A DNA stretch of 64,000 bases from NCBI RefSeq assembly GCF_900230195.1, contig NZ_OCNE01000011.1, positions 62,001 to 126,000 on the forward strand. Direction: 5' to 3'. Made by a program: the position numbers and the translations under genes. The first letter of the stretch is position 1. Every line of letters starts with the position of its first letter. Of this stretch, positions 43,829 through 52,501 are shown piece after piece. The notes under the pieces are model-generated. The model saw only the letters and a program-made list of their open reading frames with translations. It had not been told where the DNA came from and searched no databases. Origin of the DNA: Streptomyces zhaozhouensis (GTDB lineage: Bacteria; Actinomycetota; Actinomycetes; Streptomycetales; Streptomycetaceae).

Positions 43829-44511
43829 ACGCGTCCTGGAGCGTCGAGTTGGCCCTCGGCGAGGTGGGGCTGCGGCCCATCAGACAGCGCGACCACCGCG
43901 CCTGGCGCGAGGTCAACCAGCGCAACCGCGACTGGCTGCGCCCCTGGGAGGCGACCATCCCGCCCCCTCCGCACGGCCATCTGGCGCCGCGTCGGCCGAC
44001 GTTCCGCCAGATGGTGCGGCATCTGCGGGCGGAGGCGCAGTCCGGGCGGATGCTGCCGTTCATCGTGACGTACCAGGGGCAACTGGCGGGTCAGTTGACG
44101 GTGGCCGGCATCACCTGGGGCTCGATGTGCTCGGCGCACATCGGCTACTGGGTCGACCGCTCCGTCGCCGGCCGCGGCGTGATGCCGACGGCGGTGGCGC
44201 TGGCCGTCGACCACTGCTTCCAGTCGTTGGGACTGCACCGCGTGGAGGTCTGCATCCGCCCGGAGAACGGGCCAAGCCGGCGGGTGGTGGAGAAACTGGG
44301 ATTCCGCGAGGAGGGCCTGCGCCCCCGCTTTCTGCACATCGACGGCGGCTGGCGCGACCACCTCGTCTTCGCGTTGACGGCCGAGGAGGTCCCCCAGGGC
44401 CTGGTGCGCCGCTGGCGTCAGCGGAACAGCGCCCTGCCCGACGAGGGGCCGGCGACGCCGCGCGCGTCCGAGGGCGCCGAGGGGCCCTCGCGGGACCCTT
44501 CCCAACAATAG
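43825..44511 (+). CDS. GNAT acetyltransferase, RimJ-like
   Basis: 228 residues from GTG 43825, which overlaps the mog stop. GNAT fold: LGEVGLRPIRQRDHRAWREV, NRDWLRPWEAT, FIVTYQGQLAGQLTVAGITW, AHIGYWVDRSVAGRGVMPTA (acetyl-CoA loop), LHRVEVCIRPENGPSRRVVE, KLGFREEGLRPRFLHIDGGW. The closest named type is ribosomal-protein S5 N-acetyltransferase RimJ. A ~35-residue hydrophilic tail ends the protein. The gene is a conserved member of the galU-glp-sepX neighbourhood. Confidence 0.9.
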   Translation: MNASWSVELALGEVGLRPIRQRDHRAWREVNQRNRDWLRPWEATIPPPPHGHLAPRRPTFRQMVRHLRAEAQSGRMLPFIVTYQGQLAGQLTVAGITWGSMCSAHIGYWVDRSVAGRGVMPTAVALAVDHCFQSLGLHRVEVCIRPENGPSRRVVEKLGFREEGLRPRFLHIDGGWRDHLVFALTAEEVPQGLVRRWRQRNSALPDEGPATPRASEGAEGPSRDPSQQ

Positions 44512-44814
44512 GAAAATGTGTTCGAATTCCGAGAGGAAGAACGGATGGGCGCCCGGAACGCGACACCCCGACTCGCGCCCCGACCGAACGCACGCGGAAC
44601 TCGCGGGTGACCGCGACGACACACCGCCAGGAATACGGCTTTCATACCGGTACGACGTTCGACCCGACGTCGGAGTGAGGAAGGCCACGCGGATAGCCGA
44701 ACGCGTGGACGACTTGATAACAATCCGACGAAAGCCCCAGGATGACCGCCTGATCGTGCGACACACCGCCCTATTTGGCAGATGGACCCCCGTCGACCCC
44801 TCTACGGTGTGACC
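44512..44814. other. 303-nt intergenic region upstream of the sepX-type gene
   Basis: No supported gene. It is A/T-richer in places (for example around 44511-44530 and 44695-44725) and probably contains the promoter of the downstream gene. No clear -35/-10 pair at standard spacing is identified. Confidence 0.4.
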
Positions 44815-45813
44815 GTGAGCAGCAGTGGCCTCATCTTCGCAATGATCGTCGGGGCCTGGGCCGCGTACCTCGTGCCGATGTGGCTCCGCCGGCAGGACGA
44901 GTTGAACGACTCCCGCCCGACGGAACGCTTCAGCACCGCCATCCGGCTGCTGACGCGCGGTAAGCGCGCGCCCGCACCGGTCGAGCAGGGGGACTCAGCG
45001 GAGGACGGCCCGGACGAGCCCGACGAGCCCGCCGCCCCGGACGGCTCAGCCGACCTCCGGGCCTTCGCCGAGCCCGTGACCGATGTGGGCTCGGCCGCCG
45101 CCGAGGCCCCGGGCCGCGGGCGGGCGCCGAAGGGCGAGGCATCGCGGGGCGGCAGCGCGGGCAGACCGGCCGCCGGCACCCAGCCGGGGAACGGCAACCA
45201 GCGCGCGCAGGTCCTCGTGCGCCGCCGGCGCACGACCATGGTTCTCTTCCTGGCCTTCACTCTTTCCGGCATCTTCGCCGTCTCCACCAGCCCCGGGCTG
45301 CTCTGGCTGCCGGCGATTCCCGGGCTGCTGCTCGTCGCGTACATCGTCCACCTGCGCGGCCAGGAGCGCCGCCGCTGGGCGGTCGCGGTGGACCGCCGGC
45401 GCGCGGAGGAGGCCGCACGCCGGCTGCGCGAGCGCACCCAGGCCAACGCCGCGGCCGTCCCCGAGAAGCCCGCGCGGGCGGTCGTCGAGCAGACGGACCA
45501 CGCCGAGTGGGTCGACGACCAGCAACGCGACCAGGGCAGCACGGCCGGCGACAGCGCCCAGGGCTGGGACCCGGCGCCGGTGCCGCTGCCCACCTACGTG
45601 AAGGCGCCGGTGGCGCCGCGCACCTCGCGCGCCCCGCGCGGCGCCGACCGCAACGCCCCCGACGCCTGGAACGCCGCCCGTTCCGCCACCGCGGGCGCCC
45701 CCCAGCAGCCGCCGGCGCCCCGCGCCGAGGCCCGCGAGCCCCGGGGCGCGGAGCGCACGCCGCTCTTCGACCAGTACGCCGACGACGACCACCGCCGGGC
45801 GGCGGGCGAGTAG
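44815..45813 (+). CDS. sepX: SepX/GLPR-like cell-division membrane protein
   Basis: 332 residues from GTG 44815. An N-terminal membrane helix (VSSSGLIFAMIVGAWAAYLV) leads into the conserved cytoplasmic motif PMWLRRQDELNDSRPTERFS. A disordered acidic stretch follows, then two close membrane helices near residues 145-185 (VLFLAFTLSGIFAVSTS; LLWLPAIPGLLLVAYIVHL), a charged helical region, and a disordered tail. This plan and neighbourhood match Streptomyces SepX, a membrane protein supporting division-site and sporulation-septum formation. The corynebacterial counterpart (GLPR) is the receptor of Glp, whose homologue lies at 41551. Confidence 0.82.
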   Translation: MSSSGLIFAMIVGAWAAYLVPMWLRRQDELNDSRPTERFSTAIRLLTRGKRAPAPVEQGDSAEDGPDEPDEPAAPDGSADLRAFAEPVTDVGSAAAEAPGRGRAPKGEASRGGSAGRPAAGTQPGNGNQRAQVLVRRRRTTMVLFLAFTLSGIFAVSTSPGLLWLPAIPGLLLVAYIVHLRGQERRRWAVAVDRRRAEEAARRLRERTQANAAAVPEKPARAVVEQTDHAEWVDDQQRDQGSTAGDSAQGWDPAPVPLPTYVKAPVAPRTSRAPRGADRNAPDAWNAARSATAGAPQQPPAPRAEAREPRGAERTPLFDQYADDDHRRAAGE

Positions 45814-45890
45814 CCCGCCGCCCGGCCTCGGGCCACCCCGGCGGATTTCGGTCCACCCGGCCGGGGGTGTTAGAGTTCTGGCGTCCACAC

Positions 45891-45964
45891 GGGCCTGTAG
45901 CGCAGCCTGGTAGCGCATCTCGTTCGCAACGAGGGGGTCAGGGGTTCAAATCCCCTCAGGTCCA
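45891..45964 (+). tRNA. tRNA-Ala (anticodon CGC)
   Basis: 74 nt. The acceptor stem GGGCCTG pairs with CAGGTCC and has the alanine identity pair G3-T70. The anticodon loop TTCGCAA gives CGC (reads GCG). T arm GGTTCAAATCC. CCA is not encoded. Accessory DNA begins directly downstream, so its 3' end is a possible attachment site. Confidence 0.95.
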
Positions 45965-46005
45965 CAGACAAGGGCCGTTCGCGGGTTAGCCCGGGAATGG
46001 TTCGC

Positions 46006-46044
46006 GAGATCCCGATCTGACAGTCACCGTCAGGTCGGGATCTC
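46006..46044. terminator. 16-bp hairpin after tRNA-Ala
   Basis: Arms 46006-46021 and 46029-46044 pair with one mismatch (GAGATCCCGATCTGAC / GTCAGGTCGGGATCTC) around a 7-nt loop, 41 nt after the tRNA. Confidence 0.7.
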
Positions 46045-46223
46045 GCCGTTTCAGGCGTAGTTAGTACGCAAGTCTGCCCACCTGCTCGCTGGGACGACGC
46101 TCTTCGGGCGGCGGGTCGGGATCGGCGGTGGAGATGCGGGCATGCCGCGGGGACCGCGGGCGTGGGGCCGTGTGCCTGCGGTCTCGTGGCTCGTCGATCT
46201 TTAGATGTGGTCCGGCCAGCCGG

Positions 46224-47975
46224 TCACGGGCTGCGGCTTATGGCACCGCCAGTGGGCTCGGACGCTCCCGAACTCGCCGGGTAGGGGATGAGGACCTCGT
46301 CGGCCTCCAGGTCGAGGACCGTGCGGGCGCTGTCCTTGCTGGCCCTGCGGTAGCGTTCCAACTCGATGATGTTCTCGACCATCACCGTGATCGCCGCCAG
46401 GAGGCTCTGGGCGACCCTCCCGCGGGGCTGCCGCTTCTCGCGGGCGTGCAGGGCCGCGTCGACCGACTTGAGGGGCCCGTTCCCTCCTTCGATGTGAGAT
46501 CGCAACGTCTGATAGACCAGGGCCCAGGACGTGCTCTGCCAGGGCAGGTCCTGCCTCATGCGCGGCATCACGTGCACCTGCACAGTGACGGAGGACTGGT
46601 CGCAACACTTGGGTCGTTCCCCGAAGGGCACTTTCGGGACCGCAACCGTCGGCCGACCCGCGGGATGGGCCATGCGACTGCGGGGATCCTCGAGGTCGAT
46701 GACGGCCGGCGCCTGTGTACTTTTGCGCGAGCTGCGCTGTTCCCGCTCGGCGGCCCAGGCACAGTTGAGCTTCGCCGCAGGGCAGGAGTAGCGCTCGTTG
46801 CCCCGCTCGTCCGCCGTGGCCTTGCGGACGAGCGCGTAGGACTCGACCTCTCGGAGCTGCTCCCGCAGCGGGATGCGCTCCCGCTCGTTCTTGGCGTCCC
46901 GAATGCGTTGGTAGAGGTCGAGCAGGGGACGGGGCGTCCGGGGACAGAACAGGCGCCCCGCTTTGGCGATGGCGCCCTGGTGGTGACCCTCGAAGCCGAC
47001 CTGGCCCTTGGTGAGGTCGAGCACGGGCATGAAGCCGAGGGCGCGCAGGGGCTGGTGGAAGTCCTGGGGGTAGAGCTTGATGTAGGCACGATCGGCTACG
47101 GCGAAACCACACAGGTGGGTCAGACGGGAGAGGCTCATGCTGACGTATTGGGCATAACGTCCCATGTCCTTCTGCGGCGTGTGCAGGACCATGCCGAGGG
47201 TCAGCTGTGGGTAGCGCCCGGCCCGCGCGGGATCCGCGTGGGCGGCGATGGCCAGTGTGGCGCTGTAACCGAACTCCTTGTCCCCGCCGCCCTTGTAGTG
47301 CCAGTTGGCGCTCGCCTCGAGGGAGGAACGCTTGCGCGCGTGGGGGCGGGCCCAACTCGGCACGGCCGTCGTGTCGATGACGATGTCACCGTGCCAGTGG
47401 CGCATCAGTCCCTTGGCGAAGGCGATGCGGACCGGTGTGGTGACCAGCCTGTTGGCGAGCTCTTCGAGACGGGGCCGTGCGGGCTCGCACGCGGGGCCGT
47501 TCCAGGCAGCGGCGACCTTGCGGCCCTCGGCCCGGGGCATACGGCTGCGCCGCTCGTGCGGGACCGGGTCGAGAATTTTCACCAGGCGGCTCCACGCCCG
47601 GTGGAAGCGGTTGTACAGGGCGTTGACCGCGTCCTGGTCTTCGATGTCGCAGGTGGGCACGCCAAGTTCAGTGCGCAGACGGTCGCTGATGCCGAAGGTG
47701 ATGGTTTCGAAGGTGTCGTCGAGGTTGGTGCTCGCCTTCTCGTAGCAGGCGCAGACGAGTCCCAGCAGCACCAGGCCCACGGGGTATCCCCGAGGCCCGG
47801 GGAGCGTTGCGAAGCGCTCTTCCAACTCCTCCACGATGCCGCTGCGCCGCAGGACGAGGTGCAGCTTTCGCACACGACCGTCGTCCAGCTTGGACGGCTC
47901 CGGTGAATGCGGGTACGGACGTCTCGGACGCCCGTTGCCGGCCTGGTACCGGGGGTCGTCCGCCGGGGTCCTCAT
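46224..47975 (-). CDS. DDE transposase-like protein
   Basis: 583 residues. A plausible RNase H-fold triad is visible: Asp in DIVIDTTAVPSWARP (~residue 200), Asp in GFAVADRAYIKLYPQ (~295), Glu in RSHIEGGNGPLKSVD (~500). The N-terminus is helical (VGLVLLGLVCACYEKASTNL, VNALYNRFHRAWSRLVKILD). A cysteine-bearing segment RYSCPAAKLNCAWA sits between the second and third acidic residues. ATG 47975 overlaps the stop of the recombinase-like gene by 4 nt, so the two are translated together. No inverted repeats or target duplication bounding a classic IS were found around it. Confidence 0.7.
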   Translation of the reverse strand: MRTPADDPRYQAGNGRPRRPYPHSPEPSKLDDGRVRKLHLVLRRSGIVEELEERFATLPGPRGYPVGLVLLGLVCACYEKASTNLDDTFETITFGISDRLRTELGVPTCDIEDQDAVNALYNRFHRAWSRLVKILDPVPHERRSRMPRAEGRKVAAAWNGPACEPARPRLEELANRLVTTPVRIAFAKGLMRHWHGDIVIDTTAVPSWARPHARKRSSLEASANWHYKGGGDKEFGYSATLAIAAHADPARAGRYPQLTLGMVLHTPQKDMGRYAQYVSMSLSRLTHLCGFAVADRAYIKLYPQDFHQPLRALGFMPVLDLTKGQVGFEGHHQGAIAKAGRLFCPRTPRPLLDLYQRIRDAKNERERIPLREQLREVESYALVRKATADERGNERYSCPAAKLNCAWAAEREQRSSRKSTQAPAVIDLEDPRSRMAHPAGRPTVAVPKVPFGERPKCCDQSSVTVQVHVMPRMRQDLPWQSTSWALVYQTLRSHIEGGNGPLKSVDAALHAREKRQPRGRVAQSLLAAITVMVENIIELERYRRASKDSARTVLDLEADEVLIPYPASSGASEPTGGAISRSP

Positions 47976-48883
47976 GCCCAACCCCGAAGCATGCGCCTGG
48001 TTGCCTCCTCGGTGAGCTTCGGCACCCAGATCCGGTACGGGGCGAGCCCCGCGGTCGAGTTCATGCCGGCCGCCGCGGCGACCACGTCCTCCGGAACGCG
48101 TTGCCGCAGCAGCTCGACGATCCACGAGTTGCGGAGCCGGGCCAGTTTCAGCTCGGGCAGGCCGGTCGATCCGTCCTGGGTGCGCTTCACCCAGTTCGTG
48201 ATCCCGTTCTTGGGCTCCGGCGTCTGGCGCTGCGGCAGGAAGAGGTAACTGTCTCCCGCGGAGCGGGCACGGTCGGCGAGGACCTGCCCCCACATGGCTC
48301 GGCAGACGACGAGGCGGTCACTGCCGGGGACGGCGACCACGACGGTTTCGGAAGGCAGCACGGTGACGTGGGTCCCGCGGGCGGCGAGGACCTCCCGGCG
48401 CGAGAGACCGCAGCCCGCGCCCAGGGCGAGAAGGGCGAGGGCGCTACCGCCATGCGTGCTGAGCGGCGGCAGGCCCCGCGCCCACATCAAGAACCGAGCC
48501 AGCTCGGGGGACGTGTACGGAGCGGGACGTTGCAGGGAGGCACGCAGCTTCGGTGCGGGCTGCTGACCGATCTCGAGCCGCATGAGCGCTTCCCGGACCC
48601 GCAGGAGGATGCTGCGGTACGTCTGCAGGGTGCTGCCCCTGAGCCCGGGACGCGTGATCAGGTAGCGGGTGATCGTTTCGGGGGCGAGCCAGGTGAGCGG
48701 ATCGCGGGCGAGACCGGCGCGCTCGGCGAACATCGCGAGGCCGGACAGGACCAACATCAGCTTCGGCACCGCGTAGGGGACCGAATCGCATGTCGCAGCG
48801 GCCACCATGCGGACACCGTCGGCGACCAGGGGCCATTCCGTCGGCTCTTCCAGCGGCCGGTAGCCGAGGATTGCGCCGCTCAC
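47972..48883 (-). CDS. Degenerate tyrosine-recombinase-like protein
   Basis: 303 residues from GTG 48883 (GGAGAGG 3-8 nt upstream). The fold resembles phage-integrase-type recombinases: a helical core-binding part (GLRGSTLQTYRSILLRVREA), then LLALGAGCGLSRREVLAARG in place of the Arg-I box, and a C-terminal LARLRNSWIVELLRQRVPED. That segment keeps the box-II Arg, but the preceding His is not in place and the usual LGH reads AGM. A candidate Tyr lies in LAPYRIWV. Catalysis is doubtful. It is coupled to the DDE protein downstream and divergent from an HTH gene 93 nt away. Confidence 0.62.
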   Translation of the reverse strand: MSGAILGYRPLEEPTEWPLVADGVRMVAAATCDSVPYAVPKLMLVLSGLAMFAERAGLARDPLTWLAPETITRYLITRPGLRGSTLQTYRSILLRVREALMRLEIGQQPAPKLRASLQRPAPYTSPELARFLMWARGLPPLSTHGGSALALLALGAGCGLSRREVLAARGTHVTVLPSETVVVAVPGSDRLVVCRAMWGQVLADRARSAGDSYLFLPQRQTPEPKNGITNWVKRTQDGSTGLPELKLARLRNSWIVELLRQRVPEDVVAAAAGMNSTAGLAPYRIWVPKLTEEATRRMLRGWA

Positions 48884-48976
48884 ATCCCTCTCCAAAGGAA
48901 CACACCACGAGACGCAGCTACACAAGTAGCCGCCTTTGTCGTGAGTGTGCACTTCGACCGTCAGGAGCACATCCTC

Positions 48977-49294
48977 ATGACCGGAGGACGGGGCCGCAGT
49001 GTGGCGCCGCGGGAACTGGCCACGGACCCGGAGAACTGGCCCAACGCGGTGATCCCCGATCACCCCCAGGCCAGGGTGGTCCAAGCCATCGCGAGGTCGC
49101 TGGCCAGGCACGTCAACCAAGAGGGTCTCAGTCTCCGCCGCGTCGCTGCACTCAGCGGAGTGAATCGACAGGCCATCGCGAACTTGTTGGTCGGCGACAG
49201 TTGGCCCGACGTGGCCACGCTTAGCCGGTTGGAGGACGGACTCGGAATCGGTTTGTACCCGGGCTCGTCGGGACCGGGGTCTCGGCATTGTTGA
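48977..49294 (+). CDS. Helix-turn-helix (XRE-like) regulator
   Basis: 105 residues from ATG 48977 with AGGAG 10 nt upstream; a GTG at 48941 is an alternative. The C-terminal half is a lambda-repressor-type domain: QAIARSLARHVNQEGLSLRR, VAALSGVNRQAIANLLVGDS, WPDVATLSRLEDGLGIGL. The N-terminus includes RSVAPRELATDPENWPNAVI. It is divergent from the recombinase-like/DDE pair and probably controls that operon from the shared 93-nt region. Confidence 0.7.
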   Translation: MTGGRGRSVAPRELATDPENWPNAVIPDHPQARVVQAIARSLARHVNQEGLSLRRVAALSGVNRQAIANLLVGDSWPDVATLSRLEDGLGIGLYPGSSGPGSRHC

Positions 49295-49512
49295 ACCTCC
49301 CACTCGCCCGCGCTTCAGTACGCAGGCAGGGTGAAATCGGCCCAGCACGCCCTCCGAGTGGCCCAGTGGTGGGGTTACGCTCCGAGGGCATGCTGAAGCC
49401 CGTTGCAGGCCTCACGTGCACCGGTGCCGCTGAACTTCCACCTCGGCGGCACCACTTATTTGTTCGACTGCCACGTCAGTCGTCTGCGTGGCGTCGCTTC
49501 TTCGAGTGCCCT

Positions 49513-50074
49513 TTAAGCAGCCTCCTTCGTCTCGCCAGAGGGCCCGGTGAAGAGGCCCGGACCGACCTTGCGGAGGTGACCTCCATCGACGAGCCGCTTC
49601 AGTGCTGCGCGCATACCCTCGACTTGAGTCCGCTTGGGGTTGGTGCGCCCCAAGGCGATTGCCACCTCCTTGGGGCGAAGCGGACGATCCGCGCTCGACA
49701 CGAGCGTCACGATGCGAACGCTCACCGGGCCGAGTTCGCGCCTGTCGTGCGAGCGCTGGCGCCCTTTGAGGGGGAACCCGGTCGGACCCCGGCGCGGTTG
49801 CGCCCGAGGAGGGGGAACCCGTGAAGCCTCCACCGTCTTCCGCCGGCTTGTCATCCGCCTCTCGTGCGGGTGGCTGCTCCGTGGGCGGGGGCTGCTCCTC
49901 CGGGCGGGAGGAACCAGTAGGGTTTTCGAGCAGCGCTTGAACCGTCCGCCGGGTGATGGCCAGGTGCGCCAGGCACTCCTCCAGTCGCGCCACCTCACTC
50001 CGCAGGCGATCGAGTGCCTCTCGGACCGTGCCTTCTTCTGCGTCCAGACGCTGGAAGAGTGACTCGCCCTCCAC
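49513..50074 (-). pseudogene. Frameshifted coiled-coil/winged-helix protein
   Basis: Two frames together resemble one actinomycete protein. From GTG 50074 (AGGAG 6 nt upstream) a coiled coil is encoded (MEGESLFQRLDAEEGTVREA, LDRLRSEVARLEECL) followed by a Pro/Glu linker. The C-terminal winged-helix part (DRPLRPKEVAIALG, VEGMRAALKRLVDGGHLRKV, GPGLFTG) lies in another frame ending at 49513. The switch occurs around 49,820-49,860, where the first frame turns into low-complexity sequence. The intact form is often found near IS elements and integrases in Streptomyces. Confidence 0.6.
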
Positions 50075-50963
50075 TGCTACTCCTGTCCCCGACTGGCCTG
50101 CTTACCCCTGTTGCCGGGGCAACGCTGCACAACTACGACGGTCAAGGCTGTAAGGCGCAGATGTGCTGCTAGGCTCCCAAAGCTGCCCTATTTCACCCGA
50201 CCGGGAAGAACGGTCCTACGTGTTGCCTGCATGTAGGACACCACGAACCGCGCATGAACCCGCCCCGTGTCGGTGTGACACCCCGCGCACTGCGGCTAGA
50301 GCATGTTCGGGGTTCGGGTCTTCAGGTGGGTTGGAGGCTGCGGATCCATAGGATCGTGCCGCGCAGTTGGAGGCCGGCGAGGTAGCTCTCGGGTGTCTTG
50401 TCGTAGCGAGTGGCCAGCCCGCGCCACTGCTTGATCTTGTTGATGCAGCGTTCGACTGTGTTGCGTTCCCGGTACAGCGCGGTGTCTGGGTGACTGGGCG
50501 GCCGCCGCGAGAGCCCTTCTTCTTGCGACTGGCCGCCTGGTCCACTTTCTCCGGGATGACTGCCTTGATCTTCCGTTTACGCAGGTAGGCGCGGTTGGCG
50601 CGGGAGGAGTACGCCTTGTCGTCGGCGACGGCGCCGGGCCGGGTGCGCGGCCGCCCGGCAGGGACGCGGACCTTGATGCGCTCCGCCACTGCGCGGAAGC
50701 GCGGGCTGTCGGCGGCCTGGCCGGGGGTGAGCACGAATGACAGCGGGCGGCAGTGCCGGTCTGCCGCGAGGTGGACCTTGCTGGTCAGCCAACTGCGGGA
50801 GCGGCCGAGCGCGGCAGCGGTCAGCCGGGCCCGGTAGCGGTGTCGCTGTCGTCGGCGTTCGGTGCGGGCCGCCTCCCCTGCGGCGCCACCGGGCTCATGG
50901 TGCGGCGTTTGCGCCGTTCGCGCACCCTCCTTTCCTCCTCAGCGGCCTTCTCCAGCTCTGCTA

Positions 50964-50991
50964 GTGCTCTGACCGCATAGGTTCGCCGGGT
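50964..50991. repeat. Left terminal inverted repeat of the IS630-type element
   Basis: 28 nt beginning GTGCTCTGACCGCATAGG; exact inverse of 52130-52157. Confidence 0.85.
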
Positions 50992-51046
50992 TGGCGGTCA
51001 TGACGGTTGGATGTGTGGTGACGTCCGAACTGACCCTGGAGGCGCG

Positions 51047-52126
51047 GTGGCCGAGCCTGTCCGTGTGCGCAGACTGACCGACCAGGAGGGGCAGAAGCTG
51101 CAGCGGATCGTGCGCCGCGGTGGCACCAGCTCGGTGCGCTACCGGCGTGCGATGATGTTGCTGGCCTCGGCCGGCGGGAACCGGGTGCCGGTGATCGCCC
51201 AGCTGGTGCAGGCCGACGAGGACACCGTGCCTGATGCGATCCACCGGTTCAACGATGTCGGCCTGGCCTGCCTGGACCCTCGGTGGGCGGGAGGCCGTCC
51301 CCGCCTGCTCAGTCGTGACGACGAGGACTTCGTCGTCACGACGGCCACCACTCGCCCCACCAAGCTCGGCCAGCCCTTCACTCGCTGGTCGCTGCGCGAG
51401 CTGGTCGCCTACCTGCGGAAAGTCCACGGCCGGATGATCCTCATCGGCCGCGAGGCGTTACGCGGCCTGCTCGCCCGCCGCGGCATCACTTCCAGCGCAC
51501 CAGATCGACCGCATCGAGCATGTGCTGGACCGCTTCCCGGACCTGGTCTTCGCGTTCGACGAGTTCGGCCCGCTCGGGATCCGGCCCACCGCCGGCTCGG
51601 GCTGGGCCGAACAGAAGCACCCCGACCGACTGCCTGCCACCTACCACCGCATTCATGGAGTCCGGTACTTCCACGGCTGCTACTCGGTCGGCGACGACAC
51701 CCTGCGGGGCATCAACCGCCGCAGGAAAGGCGCCGGGAACACTCTGGCGGCGCTGAAGTCGATCCGCGCCGCCCGGCCCGACGGCGCACCGATCTACGTG
51801 ATCCTGGACAACCTGTCCGCCCACAAAGGCGCCGACATCCGCCACTGGGCAAAAAAACACAAGGTCGAGCTGTGTTTCACCCGACCTACGCCTCGTGGGC
51901 GAACCCGATCGAGGCCCATTTCGGACCGCTGAGGCAGTTCACCATCGCCAACTCCCACCACCCCAACCACACCGTGCAGACTCGGGCCCTGCACGCCTAC
52001 CTGCGATGGCGCAACGCCAACGCCCGCCATCGCGACATCCTGGCCGCCCAACGCAAGGAACGCGCCCATATCCGCAGCGAGAAAGGCATCCGCTGGGGCG
52101 GACGCCCCCTCGCCACCGCAGCCTGA
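51047..52126 (+). pseudogene. IS630-family transposase, frameshifted
   Basis: GTG 51047 follows GGAGG. The N-terminal helix-turn-helix part (RRLTDQEGQKLQRIVRRGG, YRRAMMLLASAGGNRVPVIA, WSLRELVAYLRKV) runs to RRGITS near 51490. A deletion of some tens of nt, compared with the family, then shifts frame. The DDE core continues as VFAFDEFGPLGIRPTAGSGW and IYVILDNLSAHKGADIRHWA in a second frame. A one-base loss near 51,885 returns it to the first frame for ASWANPIEAHFGPLRQFTIA and the C-terminus. Confidence 0.8.
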
Positions 52127-52129
52127 ACG

Positions 52130-52157
52130 ACCCGGCGAACCTATGCGGTCAGAGCAC
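52130..52157. repeat. Right terminal inverted repeat of the IS630-type element
   Basis: 28 nt ending CCTATGCGGTCAGAGCAC; exact inverse of 50964-50991. Confidence 0.85.
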
Positions 52158-52501
52158 TAGCGTCTCGGCGTCCAGCCGCATCCCGGTGGCATGGTGGTGG
52201 GCGTGCGGCGTGGTGGAGTCCACGCTGACCAGGTCCAGATCCACCTGTCCGCGCGCGGCGGCCAGGGCGATCGCCTGCTCCATCAGGTGCGCGAAGACGC
52301 CCTTGCACAGCCCTGGCACGGAAGCGGTCGTAGGCGGTGGACCATGAGCCGTACTCGGCGGGCACGTCCCGCCACGGACTACGGTGCGGAACCGCCACAT
52401 CACAGCATTGAACTGCCGCCGCAGGTCCGGGATCGGGCGCCGCTCACCCATCGGAGGGAGATGCGGCTCGACGGGCCTTGACCCGGACTCCTGGACACGG
52501 G

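Larger units (their letters stand above)
50964..52157 (+). mobile_element. IS630-type insertion sequence (1,194 bp, defective)
   Basis: It is bounded by 28-bp perfect terminal inverted repeats and flanked by TA on both sides (50962-50963 and 52158-52159), the IS630/Tc1-type target duplication. It sits inside the IS5-family transposase reading frame. Its own transposase is broken, so it is no longer autonomous. Confidence 0.85.
50299..52469 (-). mobile_element. IS5-family element remnant, interrupted by an IS630-type element
   Basis: The left end is near GAGCATGTTCGGGG after a CTAG at 50296-50299. The right end is lost where the IS3-type element begins. The element is split by the IS630-type insertion at 50964-52157. 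Its transposase is a pseudogene (next entry). Confidence 0.7.
50322..52469 (-). pseudogene. IS5-family transposase, multiply disrupted
   Basis: Read leftward, the pieces are: RRQFNAVMWRFRTVVR, then SPWRDVPAEYGSWSTAYDRF in another frame, then VDLDLVSVDSTT with HHHATGMRLDAETL (first DDE Asp), then the inserted IS630-type element, ELEKAAEEERRVRERRKRRT, LTPGQAADSPRFRAVAERI, VADDKAYSSRANRAYL (second Asp), and after another frameshift RERNTVERCINKIKQWRGLA (Glu) and LAGLQLRGTILWIRSLQPT to the stop at 50322. There are at least two frameshifts besides the insertion, so no function is possible. Confidence 0.75.

Noticed and set aside
46128..47906. 592-codon plus-strand frame opposite the DDE protein
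   Set aside because: No domain or start signal. The minus strand carries the DDE-type motifs and ATGA coupling.
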